DNA of 5,700 bases from Proteiniphilum sp. UBA5283. Its GTDB lineage: Bacteria; Bacteroidota; Bacteroidia; Bacteroidales; Dysgonomonadaceae. The translations under genes and the position numbers were made by a program. Shown here piece after piece: positions 1 through 5,700 of this stretch. The stretch's first letter is position 1, and every line of letters starts with the position of its first letter. The stretch spans positions 800 to 6,499 of the forward strand of contig DHSP01000017.1 of the NCBI GenBank assembly GCA_002408485.1, written 5' to 3'. The notes beneath the pieces are model-generated. The model ran no database searches. It was not told where the DNA came from and saw nothing but the letters and a program-made list of their open reading frames with translations.

Positions 1-864
1 AATAAAAGTGACTATGCCGGTATCGTTACATTCATGCTGGCAATGATTGCCTTGCAAATATTGGTGACCAAAGGAGTACAATTAGGCTTTACCAGCGTTG
101 CAGGTATTGTTTTAATTGCAGCCACTCTTCTCTTTTCAATCTTATTCTTCTATATCGAAAAAGGGAAAAAAGGGGCTTTTATAGATTTTAAGTTGTTTCA
201 TAACATGACTTTTACGGGTGCCACCATTTCTAACTTCCTGCTCAACGGTACTGCCGGAATGTTGATCGTGTCACTCATGCTTTTACAGGTTGGCGGTAAC
301 CTTTCTGCACAAGATGCCGGAATGCTCACATTAGGATATGCCATTGCCATTGTCTTGTTCATCCGTACAGGTGAAAAGCTGCTGCAGCGATTTGGAGCAC
401 GGAAGCCCATGATCTGGGGGGCGCTCATTGTGGGGCTGGCTATCATCCTTCTTATGTTTACCAATGTCATGACCGGCACCTATAAAATACTTGCCATCAT
501 CGCATACACATTGTTTGGATTAGGCCTGGCATTTTACGCAACGCCATCCACTGATGCAGCATTATCTAACTTGCCGGAGGACCAGGCCGGAGCCGGTTCA
601 GGTATTTACAAAATGGCATCTTCACTGGGTGCTGCGCTTGGGGTTGCTATCTCTGCGGGTGTTTTTGCCGCATTCAATATAGGCGACCATATTCACTGGC
701 TAGAAGGTGTATTGACTTTTGTAGGACGTCAGGACAATGTAGTAGTACGCCAGGCGGCTACTATTGGTTTGAGTGTAAACCTCCTGATGATTGTTATGGC
801 TATCCTTAGCATTATGATCACCATTCCGAAATTATCAAAAAGACCAAAGACGGATTCGATATAA
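1..864 (+). CDS. MFS transporter, DHA2-like (drug:H+ antiporter), C-terminal part; 5' end outside the window
   Basis: The frame is open from the first base, so the true start lies upstream; 287 residues are visible. They form about seven or eight hydrophobic helices (roughly visible residues 6-26, 31-52, 70-93, 98-118, 125-147, 154-176, 195-215, 243-270), as expected for the second half of a 12-14 helix exporter. Family-like signs are the segment FIDFKLF at 60-66 after a basic loop (EKGKKG), and the late segment containing SNLPEDQAGAGSG (189-201) followed by a Gly/Ala-rich helix, as in QacA/EmrB-type DHA2 members. The role would be proton-coupled efflux of a small molecule across the inner membrane; the substrate cannot be read from sequence. 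The tail is short and charged (KLSKRPKTDSI). The next gene starts 36 bp downstream with no terminator visible between them, which suggests co-transcription. The sequence gave me an impression of Firmicutes multidrug exporters, so lateral origin is possible but unproven. Confidence 0.85.
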   Translation, partial: NKSDYAGIVTFMLAMIALQILVTKGVQLGFTSVAGIVLIAATLLFSILFFYIEKGKKGAFIDFKLFHNMTFTGATISNFLLNGTAGMLIVSLMLLQVGGNLSAQDAGMLTLGYAIAIVLFIRTGEKLLQRFGARKPMIWGALIVGLAIILLMFTNVMTGTYKILAIIAYTLFGLGLAFYATPSTDAALSNLPEDQAGAGSGIYKMASSLGAALGVAISAGVFAAFNIGDHIHWLEGVLTFVGRQDNVVVRQAATIGLSVNLLMIVMAILSIMITIPKLSKRPKTDSI

Positions 865-900
865 AACCAAACCATTTATTACTTTTTTAAAATTAATAAA

Positions 901-2064
901 ATGAACACAAAGCTGTTGGACGCATTAAAAAACTCACTAGATGAGATAAAATCATGGCAGGAAACAATGCACAAGAGTCCGGAACTGTCCATGCAAGAGG
1001 AAAATACAGCCAGGTATATTGCTGATGTGGTAAAATCGTTTGGCGGGTATGAACTGGTAGAAGGCGTTGGAAAATACGGTATTGTAGCGTCGCTAAAGGT
1101 AGGTGATAGCGATAAAGTCATTGGCATTCGTGCCGATTTTGATGGGCTGCCCATTCAGGAAGATAATAATTTACCCTACAAAAGTACCAAAGAAGGACTA
1201 TCCCATCTTTGTGGGCACGATGGGCATACGACTATGGCTCTCGGAGCCGCTAAATATCTTGCCGAAACCAAGAACTTTAATGGAACCGTACGTTTTTTCT
1301 TTCAACCGGGTGAGGAAACCATGCAGGGAAGCCCCGCGATGATCGCCGACGGATTGTTTGAACGTTTCCCCGTAGATGCGATTTACGCCATGCATAATAT
1401 TCCCGGGTTGGAGTTTGGAAAATTCTATTTCCGTGAAGGAGAAACCATGTCTGCCGTCGATAACTGGGAAATTGAACTTACCGGGAAAGGCTCTCACGGC
1501 TCTATGCCGGAATTGGGGATTGACCCGCTAGTATGTGGTGCGTCACTGGTTATGGCGTTGCAAACTATTGTCAGTCGTAATGTGTCTCCCTGGAAACAGA
1601 CCGTGGTAAATGTAGGCTCTTTCCAATCGGGAAATGCAGGTAACGTAGTGCCACAAAAGGCTTTGCTTAAATTAAGTATCAGAAATATGGATAATGAAGT
1701 GCGTAAGTTTGTGCTTGATAGAATTCGCAATATAACCAAATCACAAGCCGAAGCATTTAATTGCCAATATGAAATCAGGGAAGGTGTTCCCGGAACGGTG
1801 TTGGTGAACACGCCCGAGAACACGAAGTGGGCTGCCGATGTAACGGCCGGAACTTTTGGAGAAGATAGTGTTGTCAGAAATGCAGATGCACTGATGAGTA
1901 GTGAAGATTTTGCTTTTATGCTCGAAAAATGTCCGGGAAACTACGTAATGGCAGGGAATGGTGAAGGTTACATGGTACACCATCCACAATATGTATTTAA
2001 TCAGGATCTCTTACCGCTTGGTGCAGCTTATTGGGTATCATTGGTAGAAGCTTATTTGAATTAA
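901..2064 (+). CDS. M20D family metallo-amidohydrolase (hippurate hydrolase / N-acyl-amino-acid amidohydrolase-like)
   Basis: A complete 387-aa protein, the usual length for subfamily M20D. It should be a cytoplasmic two-metal hydrolase that removes an acyl or amino-acid group from an amide; no signal peptide is visible. Landmarks: the HKSPELS segment at 24-30; RADFDGLPI at 77-85; the metal-site block HLCGHDGH at 102-109 (Cys104 and His106 are expected ligands); PGEE at 136-139 (Glu138/139: catalytic base and ligand); the MHN His165; the dimerisation-domain GSHGSMP at 197-203 with His199; SSED near residue 330; and C-terminal HHP at 360-362, which supplies the last ligand. All expected active-site residues are present, so it should be active. 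The ATG at 901 is preceded by a very AT-rich stretch with no strong Shine-Dalgarno site, normal for Bacteroidota. It probably shares a transcript with the MFS gene, which hints that the exporter handles the substrate or product. Substrate choice among hippurate, N-acetyl amino acids, aminoacyl-hormone conjugates and aminobenzoyl-glutamate cannot be settled. Confidence 0.93.
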   Translation: MNTKLLDALKNSLDEIKSWQETMHKSPELSMQEENTARYIADVVKSFGGYELVEGVGKYGIVASLKVGDSDKVIGIRADFDGLPIQEDNNLPYKSTKEGLSHLCGHDGHTTMALGAAKYLAETKNFNGTVRFFFQPGEETMQGSPAMIADGLFERFPVDAIYAMHNIPGLEFGKFYFREGETMSAVDNWEIELTGKGSHGSMPELGIDPLVCGASLVMALQTIVSRNVSPWKQTVVNVGSFQSGNAGNVVPQKALLKLSIRNMDNEVRKFVLDRIRNITKSQAEAFNCQYEIREGVPGTVLVNTPENTKWAADVTAGTFGEDSVVRNADALMSSEDFAFMLEKCPGNYVMAGNGEGYMVHHPQYVFNQDLLPLGAAYWVSLVEAYLN

Positions 2065-2109
2065 TACCTTTTGCATGGATGGTTTGACGATGCTGCTGTA
2101 TGTTTTATC

Positions 2110-2138
2110 GCACTCATCAGCGTTGCTGGTGAAGTTGC
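2110..2138. terminator. Hairpin between convergent genes, possible weak bidirectional terminator
   Basis: CATCAGC (2115-2121) and GCTGGTG (2125-2131) form a 7-bp stem with one G-U pair and a GTT loop. ACT/AGT and GC/GC can extend it outward with single-base bulges. It lies between the stop codons of the convergent amidohydrolase and L,D-transpeptidase genes, where a shared terminator is expected. Neither strand has a clean T-tract directly after the stem, so an intrinsic terminator is only a possibility. Confidence 0.3.
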
Positions 2139-2157
2139 AAACATAAAATCATTTGAT

Positions 2158-2841
2158 TTATAGCACTTTACTTATGGATAGGTACCCGGGTTGGTCGGCA
2201 TAGATAAAGAGCAGCGAGCCTCCTTTGATGGTGTTAATAATGGGTTTTGTCAATTCCCTGGGTAACGCCGGACATCCAAAGCTACGACCTAACCGTCCAC
2301 TGGACCGGATGACCTCTTCGCTGCAATAATCAGCCCCGTGAATAACAATGGCACGGGATCTTGCCTGGTCGTTGATACCCTCTTCCAAACCATCCAGGAG
2401 CAGAGAATACCCGTTTCCTCCCTGATAGGTGTCGGCGGTCCGGTAAAAACCCAACGAGCTCTGATGAGACCCATTCCTGTTGGAGAAAGAGGTGGCGTAT
2501 TTTTCCCCGCTGTTTTGCCCGTGAGCCACGTACGTAACAAAAAGTATTTTCTTTTTCTCCAGATCCAGTACGTACATTCTCTTTTCGGACGAAGGAAGAT
2601 TGAAGTCGATTACTGTCAGCAGGGGGTTATTCTGTTTGTTTAACTTTTTATAACCGGTGTAAGCTGCCTTGAAGGCGTCAAAATGTACCAACCCCTCCAG
2701 TTCCATCTGTTCATAAAGCAGCTCGCAACCGGATGTGGAGAAATTGACTTCAGTGATGTCATTTCTGTTTTCCTTTGTTCCTACAGGGAAAACAAGGGCA
2801 GAAAAAACAAAAAATACAATTGAGATGAGAAAGATGCGCAT
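2158..2841 (-). CDS. Exported L,D-transpeptidase catalytic-domain protein (YkuD_2 type)
   Basis: A 227-aa protein read from the ATG at 2841. The N-terminus (MRIFLISIVFFVFSALVFPV) is a basic residue plus a long hydrophobic stretch, so a Sec signal peptide or membrane anchor; no clear AxA cleavage site is seen. The C-terminal half carries the L,D-transpeptidase active site in the YkuD_2 arrangement: IHGAD with His168 (166-171), then GRSFGCPALP with nucleophile Cys190 (185-194). Also visible are an HGQNSG segment (107-112) and a Gly-rich stretch near 141-144. Family knowledge: these enzymes act in the periplasm on peptidoglycan stem peptides, making 3-3 cross-links, exchanging D-amino acids or attaching proteins; which reaction applies is unknown. 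The reading frame extends to a TTG at 2868, but that codon lies inside a promoter motif, so ATG 2841 is preferred. The gene is convergent with the amidohydrolase and lies 54 bp downstream of a second L,D-transpeptidase gene on the same strand. Confidence 0.88.
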   Translation of the reverse strand: MRIFLISIVFFVFSALVFPVGTKENRNDITEVNFSTSGCELLYEQMELEGLVHFDAFKAAYTGYKKLNKQNNPLLTVIDFNLPSSEKRMYVLDLEKKKILFVTYVAHGQNSGEKYATSFSNRNGSHQSSLGFYRTADTYQGGNGYSLLLDGLEEGINDQARSRAIVIHGADYCSEEVIRSSGRLGRSFGCPALPRELTKPIINTIKGGSLLFIYADQPGYLSISKVL

Positions 2842-2865
2842 AATATAGTTTGGAAAAAGTATCGC

Positions 2866-2873
2866 CAAAGATA
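2866..2873 (-). promoter_or_regulatory. Bacteroidota-type -7 promoter element for the YkuD_2 gene
   Basis: On the minus strand this reads TATCTTTG, an exact match to the Bacteroidota primary sigma -7 consensus TAnnTTTG. It sits about 25 bases upstream of the ATG at 2841, giving a predicted leader of roughly 20 nt. A TTTG -33 box at the usual 19-21 base spacing is not evident; only AT-rich sequence is present there. It would let this gene be transcribed independently of the upstream transpeptidase gene. Confidence 0.55.
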
Positions 2874-2895
2874 CAATTTTTCCTGAATATGATTG

Positions 2896-3921
2896 TTAAT
2901 CGATCACAATGACGATTGTTTGACCGATTGCGCCCCAGTCGTATACAAATTTCGCATGCGACGATGCATTTCTGACACACATATGAGACCGGGGGGTTGT
3001 TCCCAGCGAGGAGCTGTACTCAATGATTTTTTCATTCGGATACTGCACCGGTACACCGTGAACGTAGGCCCCATTCGTAAAGCGGGAAGCGTAAGGTGCG
3101 TAACCCGCAATCACGCTAGTGCCATCTTTCACATAATACATCTTTTCTTTCTTTTCCTGTATGGCAAAAAAACCAGTGGGTGTCTCATGGGCGTGCGGCG
3201 GTTTATGGAGTCCCGTGGTTGCCGGGTTCATACTTAATATATGCCATTCATCGCCACTTTTTTCTAAGGTGGCAATATTCTGGTTAGTGACGTCTACTGC
3301 AATCACCTTATTAAACCGAATGCTGTCTCCCCACGAAATAAGATAACGTTTCGGCAATAAATATTCTCCTTCCAGAGATACACCGGCAATCCGGATCATC
3401 TCCGTGGTGTCGCTGCCCAAAACTTTTACTAACCAACCGTCGCGGCCATATCGTACCAGCGTGGTGTCACCATGGGTGCTGAAAAGTGGCACCGACTGAT
3501 ATCGTTCAACACCGTATTGGTCCGATACCCGGCCGTAATCGTTTCTCACAAAATCTTCAATTGTGGGTGCTTCTCTGTTTAAATTCCTGTAATTGCTTAA
3601 AACTCCCCAGTTGCCTCCTTCGGCTACCGCATTTTCAAGATGAGCAATCCCCGCCTTTATTTTTCCCCATTGAAAGTGCCGGACCGTATCCTGATAGGGA
3701 TATTGGTCATCCAACGTGTACTGTGTGTATTGCAGCGCTTTCTTCAGGGAGATGTCATCTTCGGTCAGCACCCTCCTCTCTTCCGGCAAAGCGATGGTGG
3801 AGACTTCCTTTACGGCCGTTGTATCCACACTGTTGCTGTCAGCCCCTCTGCCGGGATTACATCCGGTTTGAAAAAATGTGACCATGGAAATGAAAAGAGT
3901 AAACAAGTGCCTTGTGTTCAT
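2896..3921 (-). CDS. Putative lipoprotein L,D-transpeptidase (YkuD fold, SHMC variant)
   Basis: A 341-aa protein from the ATG at 3921. The N-terminus has a short basic n-region, a hydrophobic stretch and FFQTGC with Cys21, a plausible lipobox (relaxed at -3), followed by a polar Gly/Ser/Asp/Thr-rich linker typical of surface or periplasmic lipoproteins. Residues about 50-130 are a family-specific region I do not recognise. Residues about 130-190 have the short-strand look of an SH3b-like module. The C-terminal catalytic domain starts near 200 and carries YVHGVP with His288 and RSHMCVRN (311-318) with nucleophile Cys315 and Arg317. The canonical motif is SHGC; here Met314 replaces Gly. The predicted role is peptidoglycan L,D-transpeptidation or protein anchoring in the periplasm. 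The frame could extend to a TTG at 3930, but ATG 3921 gives a better signal peptide start. It is divergent from the membrane/kinase fusion gene; no TAnnTTTG promoter is visible just upstream. Confidence 0.88.
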   Translation of the reverse strand: MNTRHLFTLFISMVTFFQTGCNPGRGADSNSVDTTAVKEVSTIALPEERRVLTEDDISLKKALQYTQYTLDDQYPYQDTVRHFQWGKIKAGIAHLENAVAEGGNWGVLSNYRNLNREAPTIEDFVRNDYGRVSDQYGVERYQSVPLFSTHGDTTLVRYGRDGWLVKVLGSDTTEMIRIAGVSLEGEYLLPKRYLISWGDSIRFNKVIAVDVTNQNIATLEKSGDEWHILSMNPATTGLHKPPHAHETPTGFFAIQEKKEKMYYVKDGTSVIAGYAPYASRFTNGAYVHGVPVQYPNEKIIEYSSSLGTTPRSHMCVRNASSHAKFVYDWGAIGQTIVIVID

Positions 3922-4043
3922 CGAGTGCAATATTATTGACTTTATACGGATTACTTTGTCTAGATTGTTTTATGTAGGCTAGAACGTGATTTTTGCGAAG
4001 AATGTTCACCAGAAGCGTACTAGAAGGTTGTATTGTCGTGGTA

Positions 4044-4075
4044 TTTTTTTTCTGCTAATTTTTTTACTACTTTTG
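4044..4075 (+). promoter_or_regulatory. Predicted Bacteroidota promoter for the membrane/kinase fusion gene
   Basis: TACTTTTG at 4068-4075 matches the TAnnTTTG -7 consensus exactly. About 20 bases upstream is a T-run (4044-4051) that could serve as a degenerate -33 TTTG box. A start near 4080 would give a leader of about 125 nt before the ATG at 4207, with room for the two hairpins described at 4136-4192. No better motif is seen closer to the gene. Confidence 0.5.
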
Positions 4076-4126
4076 TTTGGAAGGCAGATCTGTAGCTTTT
4101 CCGGAAGCTGTGCCACGAAACAGGTT

Positions 4127-4192
4127 GTCATTCGAGCGAAACGAGTTGCGAAACTCGTTTTGTACGGAACGTGGCGAAGCAGGATTCCTTCG
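4127..4192 (+). repeat. Palindromic intergenic element with two hairpins; resembles a decayed dispersed repeat
   Basis: A perfect 9-bp inverted repeat, AAACGAGTT (4139-4147) and AACTCGTTT (4152-4160), closes a GCGA loop of GNRA type; on RNA the stem extends to 12 pairs (4136-4163) with two G-U pairs. A second stem-loop, CGAAG (4175-4179) with CTTCG (4188-4192), ends 14 bases before the ATG at 4207. The edges (GTCATTCGAGCGAA at 4127-4140 and GCGAAGCAGGATTCC at 4174-4188) resemble, from memory, GTCATTTCGAGCGAAGCGAGGAATCT-type repeats scattered between genes in many bacterial genomes. GCGAA(A/G)C occurs three times (4136, 4148, 4174). If the promoter at 4068-4075 is right, both hairpins are in the mRNA leader. 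Repeat identity is unverified; a purely local regulatory hairpin is the alternative. Confidence 0.5.
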
Positions 4193-4206
4193 TGTAAATT
4201 AAGTGT

Positions 4207-5520
4207 ATGAGAAAAGAAAAAATAGGATTACGTATCCTGCTACTGGTGGCGGGCATATTTATTATTTCGCATGGAGTAGCATTGTCTATCCGTTCAGATT
4301 TGGGGACCAGTCCCATCTCATCAATTCCTTACGTGTTTAACCTGATCCTTCCAAAGATTACGGTGGGAACATTTGCTATCCTGATGAACTCGACACTGGT
4401 GTTGATTCAGGTCATTATCCTCAAAGGCAAGCTTGGTACAGCTCAACTATTGCAAATTCCATTGCTGGTGTTGTTCGGAATTTTTATTGACCTGAACCTG
4501 TACCTCACTCAACCACTGGTTCCTGATCATTACATCTGGCAATTGCTGACAATTATTCTCAGTTGTTTTGTCATGGCATTTGGTATTTTTCTGGAACTGA
4601 AAGCCGATGTGGGCTATCTGCCGGGTGAGGGGCTCACCCTGGTTATCTCCGAGACGTTCCAAAAAAACTTTGGAAAAATCAAAGTTGCCATCGACTCTAC
4701 AATCGTTGCCACTGCTGTGATCTGCGTACTGTTGTTTCATGGAAGGCTTGAAGGTGTTCGTGAGGGTACCGTAATCGCCGCAATTTTCGTGGGAGCTATC
4801 GTACAGTTATATCGGAAAAGAATCTCCTTTGTAGACAGGCTCCTGGCAACTTCGAAGTCAATGGAATTTGTGGCAGAACCTTACATGACAACCGATAATT
4901 TTGTGATCACCATTTCACGGCAGTATGGTAGTGGAGGCCATGCAGTGGGTGAGCGTATTGCCCGAAAACTGGGTGTTGCCTTTTATGACAGTAAGTTGAT
5001 TGATTTGACTGCAGTAGCAAGCGGCTTTACACCTGAGTATGTGGAGAAACATGAACAGAAGCTGCCGAATGGACTGTTGTATAAGCTTTACAATCAGAAC
5101 TACGCTTATGTGAATGAGGCTACTCCGCCCAACGACAAGCTGTTTATGGTACAAACCCGGGTGATTCGTGATATTGCGGCCAGTGAATCCTGCGTGATTG
5201 TGGGACGCGCCGCCAACTTTATACTGAAAGGACACAAAAACTGTTTCAATGTCTTTGTCCACGCCGACCAGGAGTTTCGAAAGAAGCGCGTTGTACATGA
5301 TTACATGCTAAAACCGGAAGATGCAGAGAAGGTAATGGAGAGAAAAGACAAAGAGAGAAGCAGTTACAACCGGCACTATACAGGGAGAGAATGGGATGAT
5401 CTCAATGTGTACGATATGACCGTGGAAACCTCTCTTTTTGGAGTTGAAGGTACAGCTGATATGATTATCAAAGCGGCTAAGGTGCGTTTTTCGGGAAGAA
5501 GTGGCGAAGAGGAGTGCTGA
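4207..5520 (+). CDS. Fusion protein: YczE-like integral membrane domain + cytidylate-kinase-like P-loop domain
   Basis: A 437-aa protein with two parts. Residues 1-200 form about five hydrophobic segments (roughly 8-28, 51-72, 81-100, 110-130, 160-178, with another weaker one at 187-202) and carry LGTSPISSIP (32-41) and DVGYLPGEG (134-142), which fit the YczE/DUF6198-type membrane family of unknown function. A basic linker (YRKRISFVDR, 202-211) leads to a cytoplasmic kinase-like domain from about 230 to 427. That domain has ISRQYGSGGHAVG (236-248) in the P-loop position, FYDSKLID (259-266), VIVGRAANFIL (330-340), and a basic lid-like region RKKR/RKDKERSSYNRHY (358-391), as in Cytidylate_kin2-type proteins. 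The Walker A Lys is absent. The fold predicts nucleotide or nucleotide-like phosphotransfer at the membrane, but no substrate can be assigned. The ATG at 4207 directly precedes the basic n-region of the first helix, and the frame is continuous, so this is not an assembly join of separate ORFs. A two-hairpin leader precedes it. Confidence 0.87.
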   Translation: MRKEKIGLRILLLVAGIFIISHGVALSIRSDLGTSPISSIPYVFNLILPKITVGTFAILMNSTLVLIQVIILKGKLGTAQLLQIPLLVLFGIFIDLNLYLTQPLVPDHYIWQLLTIILSCFVMAFGIFLELKADVGYLPGEGLTLVISETFQKNFGKIKVAIDSTIVATAVICVLLFHGRLEGVREGTVIAAIFVGAIVQLYRKRISFVDRLLATSKSMEFVAEPYMTTDNFVITISRQYGSGGHAVGERIARKLGVAFYDSKLIDLTAVASGFTPEYVEKHEQKLPNGLLYKLYNQNYAYVNEATPPNDKLFMVQTRVIRDIAASESCVIVGRAANFILKGHKNCFNVFVHADQEFRKKRVVHDYMLKPEDAEKVMERKDKERSSYNRHYTGREWDDLNVYDMTVETSLFGVEGTADMIIKAAKVRFSGRSGEEEC

Positions 5521-5603
5521 ATTTTTTCTCTTTTTTACTCTCTGTGCAGAACTATTTATTTATCGGACTGTTATATACAGAGCTAATAATCACAGCTGAT
5601 ATT

Positions 5604-5611
5604 TATATTCG
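5604..5611 (+). promoter_or_regulatory. Weak candidate -7 element upstream of the last gene
   Basis: TATATTCG matches TAnnTTTG at all but one defined position and sits 18 bases before the ATG at 5630. No -33 TTTG is seen at proper spacing. The stretch 5521-5600 before it begins with a pyrimidine-rich run (5521-5541) after the stop codon and shows no convincing terminator hairpin. Confidence 0.25.
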
Positions 5612-5629
5612 TTCTTAATAGACAGATAA

Positions 5630-5700
5630 ATGATCCAAAACAATTTACCTGCAATTTTTCGTGACTTTAATCCATTAGAAGATAAGATGTTGTCAGTCAT
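5630..5700 (+). CDS. Start of an unidentified protein, running off the window
   Basis: From ATG 5630 the frame stays open for 23 complete codons to the window end, beginning MIQNNLPAIFRDFNPLEDK. The leader is AT-rich (GACAGATAAATG), with a candidate -7 element 18 bases upstream, and the preceding gene on the same strand ended 109 bp earlier. The visible residues look like ordinary soluble protein with no signal peptide. Too little is present to assign a family; a thiamine-diphosphate-dependent E1-alpha dehydrogenase N-terminus is one loose guess that I cannot support further. A chance open frame of this length is also possible, but position and composition favour a gene. Confidence 0.5.
   Translation, partial: MIQNNLPAIFRDFNPLEDKMLSV

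Larger units (their letters stand above)
3922..4206. other. Divergent intergenic region (285 bp)
   Basis: This region separates the divergent starts of the lipoprotein transpeptidase (minus) and the membrane/kinase fusion (plus). It is AT-rich through about 4080 and then holds the GC-richer palindromic element. It contains the plus-strand promoter and hairpins listed separately. I found no TAnnTTTG motif on the minus strand, so the promoter of the transpeptidase gene is unassigned. No RNA gene is recognisable. Confidence 0.6.

Noticed and set aside
865..900. TACTTTTT just upstream of the amidohydrolase as a promoter
   Set aside because: It lacks the final G of TAnnTTTG, has no -33 box, and would leave a very short leader; low-complexity AT-rich sequence explains it.
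3922..3930. TTG start at 3930 for the lipoprotein transpeptidase
   Set aside because: It adds only three residues (MHS) ahead of ATG 3921; the ATG gives a normal lipoprotein signal peptide and ATG is the preferred start codon.
3486..3939. Plus-strand open frames of 99-131 codons opposite the lipoprotein transpeptidase
   Set aside because: They lie antisense to a gene with a clear lipobox and catalytic motif; their Cys/Pro/Arg-rich translations look like reverse-frame shadow sequence.
3986..4210. A 74-codon plus-strand open frame with one hydrophobic stretch in the divergent intergenic region
   Set aside because: Its hydrophobic part comes from a poly-T-rich promoter region and the rest translates the palindromic element; it overlaps the ATG of the fusion gene and has no recognisable family or upstream signal.
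5540..5582. Inverted repeat CTCTGT (5540-5545) and ACAGAG (5577-5582) after the fusion gene
   Set aside because: Only 6 bp arms around a 31-base loop with no following T-tract; likely chance, and not a credible terminator.

Overview
The window looks like chromosomal DNA of a Bacteroidota bacterium, probably of the order Bacteroidales; no marker gene is present to place it further. The clues are two copies of the Bacteroidota housekeeping -7 promoter motif (TAnnTTTG), AT-rich leaders instead of strong Shine-Dalgarno sites, moderate GC, a lipoprotein-type L,D-transpeptidase with an SHMC catalytic motif, and a YkuD_2-type L,D-transpeptidase. I see no rRNA, tRNA, CRISPR array, insertion sequence or phage gene.

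Layout. Positions 1-864 (+) hold the C-terminal part of a DHA2-like MFS drug/metabolite exporter, cut by the window edge. It is followed 36 bp later by a complete M20D amidohydrolase (901-2064, +), probably in the same transcript. A convergent gap of about 90 bp holds a hairpin. Two minus-strand genes follow, each encoding a different kind of exported L,D-transpeptidase: a YkuD_2-type protein (2158-2841) and, upstream of it, a putative YkuD lipoprotein (2896-3921). A good promoter motif lies between them, so the downstream gene may have its own transcription start. The divergent intergenic region 3922-4206 holds a plus-strand promoter and a leader with two hairpins that looks like a decayed dispersed palindromic repeat. 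Next comes a 437-aa two-domain protein (4207-5520, +): a YczE-like membrane domain fused to a cytidylate-kinase-like P-loop domain. After a gap of about 110 bp, a new plus-strand reading frame begins at 5630 and leaves the window.

How the genes fit together. The exporter and amidohydrolase form a plausible pair: hydrolysis of N-acyl or amide-conjugated compounds, plus efflux. The two transpeptidases point to peptidoglycan 3-3 cross-linking or envelope anchoring. The membrane/kinase fusion is the least understood gene and the best candidate for new biology. Its two halves belong to recognisable families, but what a membrane-tethered nucleotide-kinase-like domain does is not evident from sequence. 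Nothing here amounts to a clear new multi-gene system.
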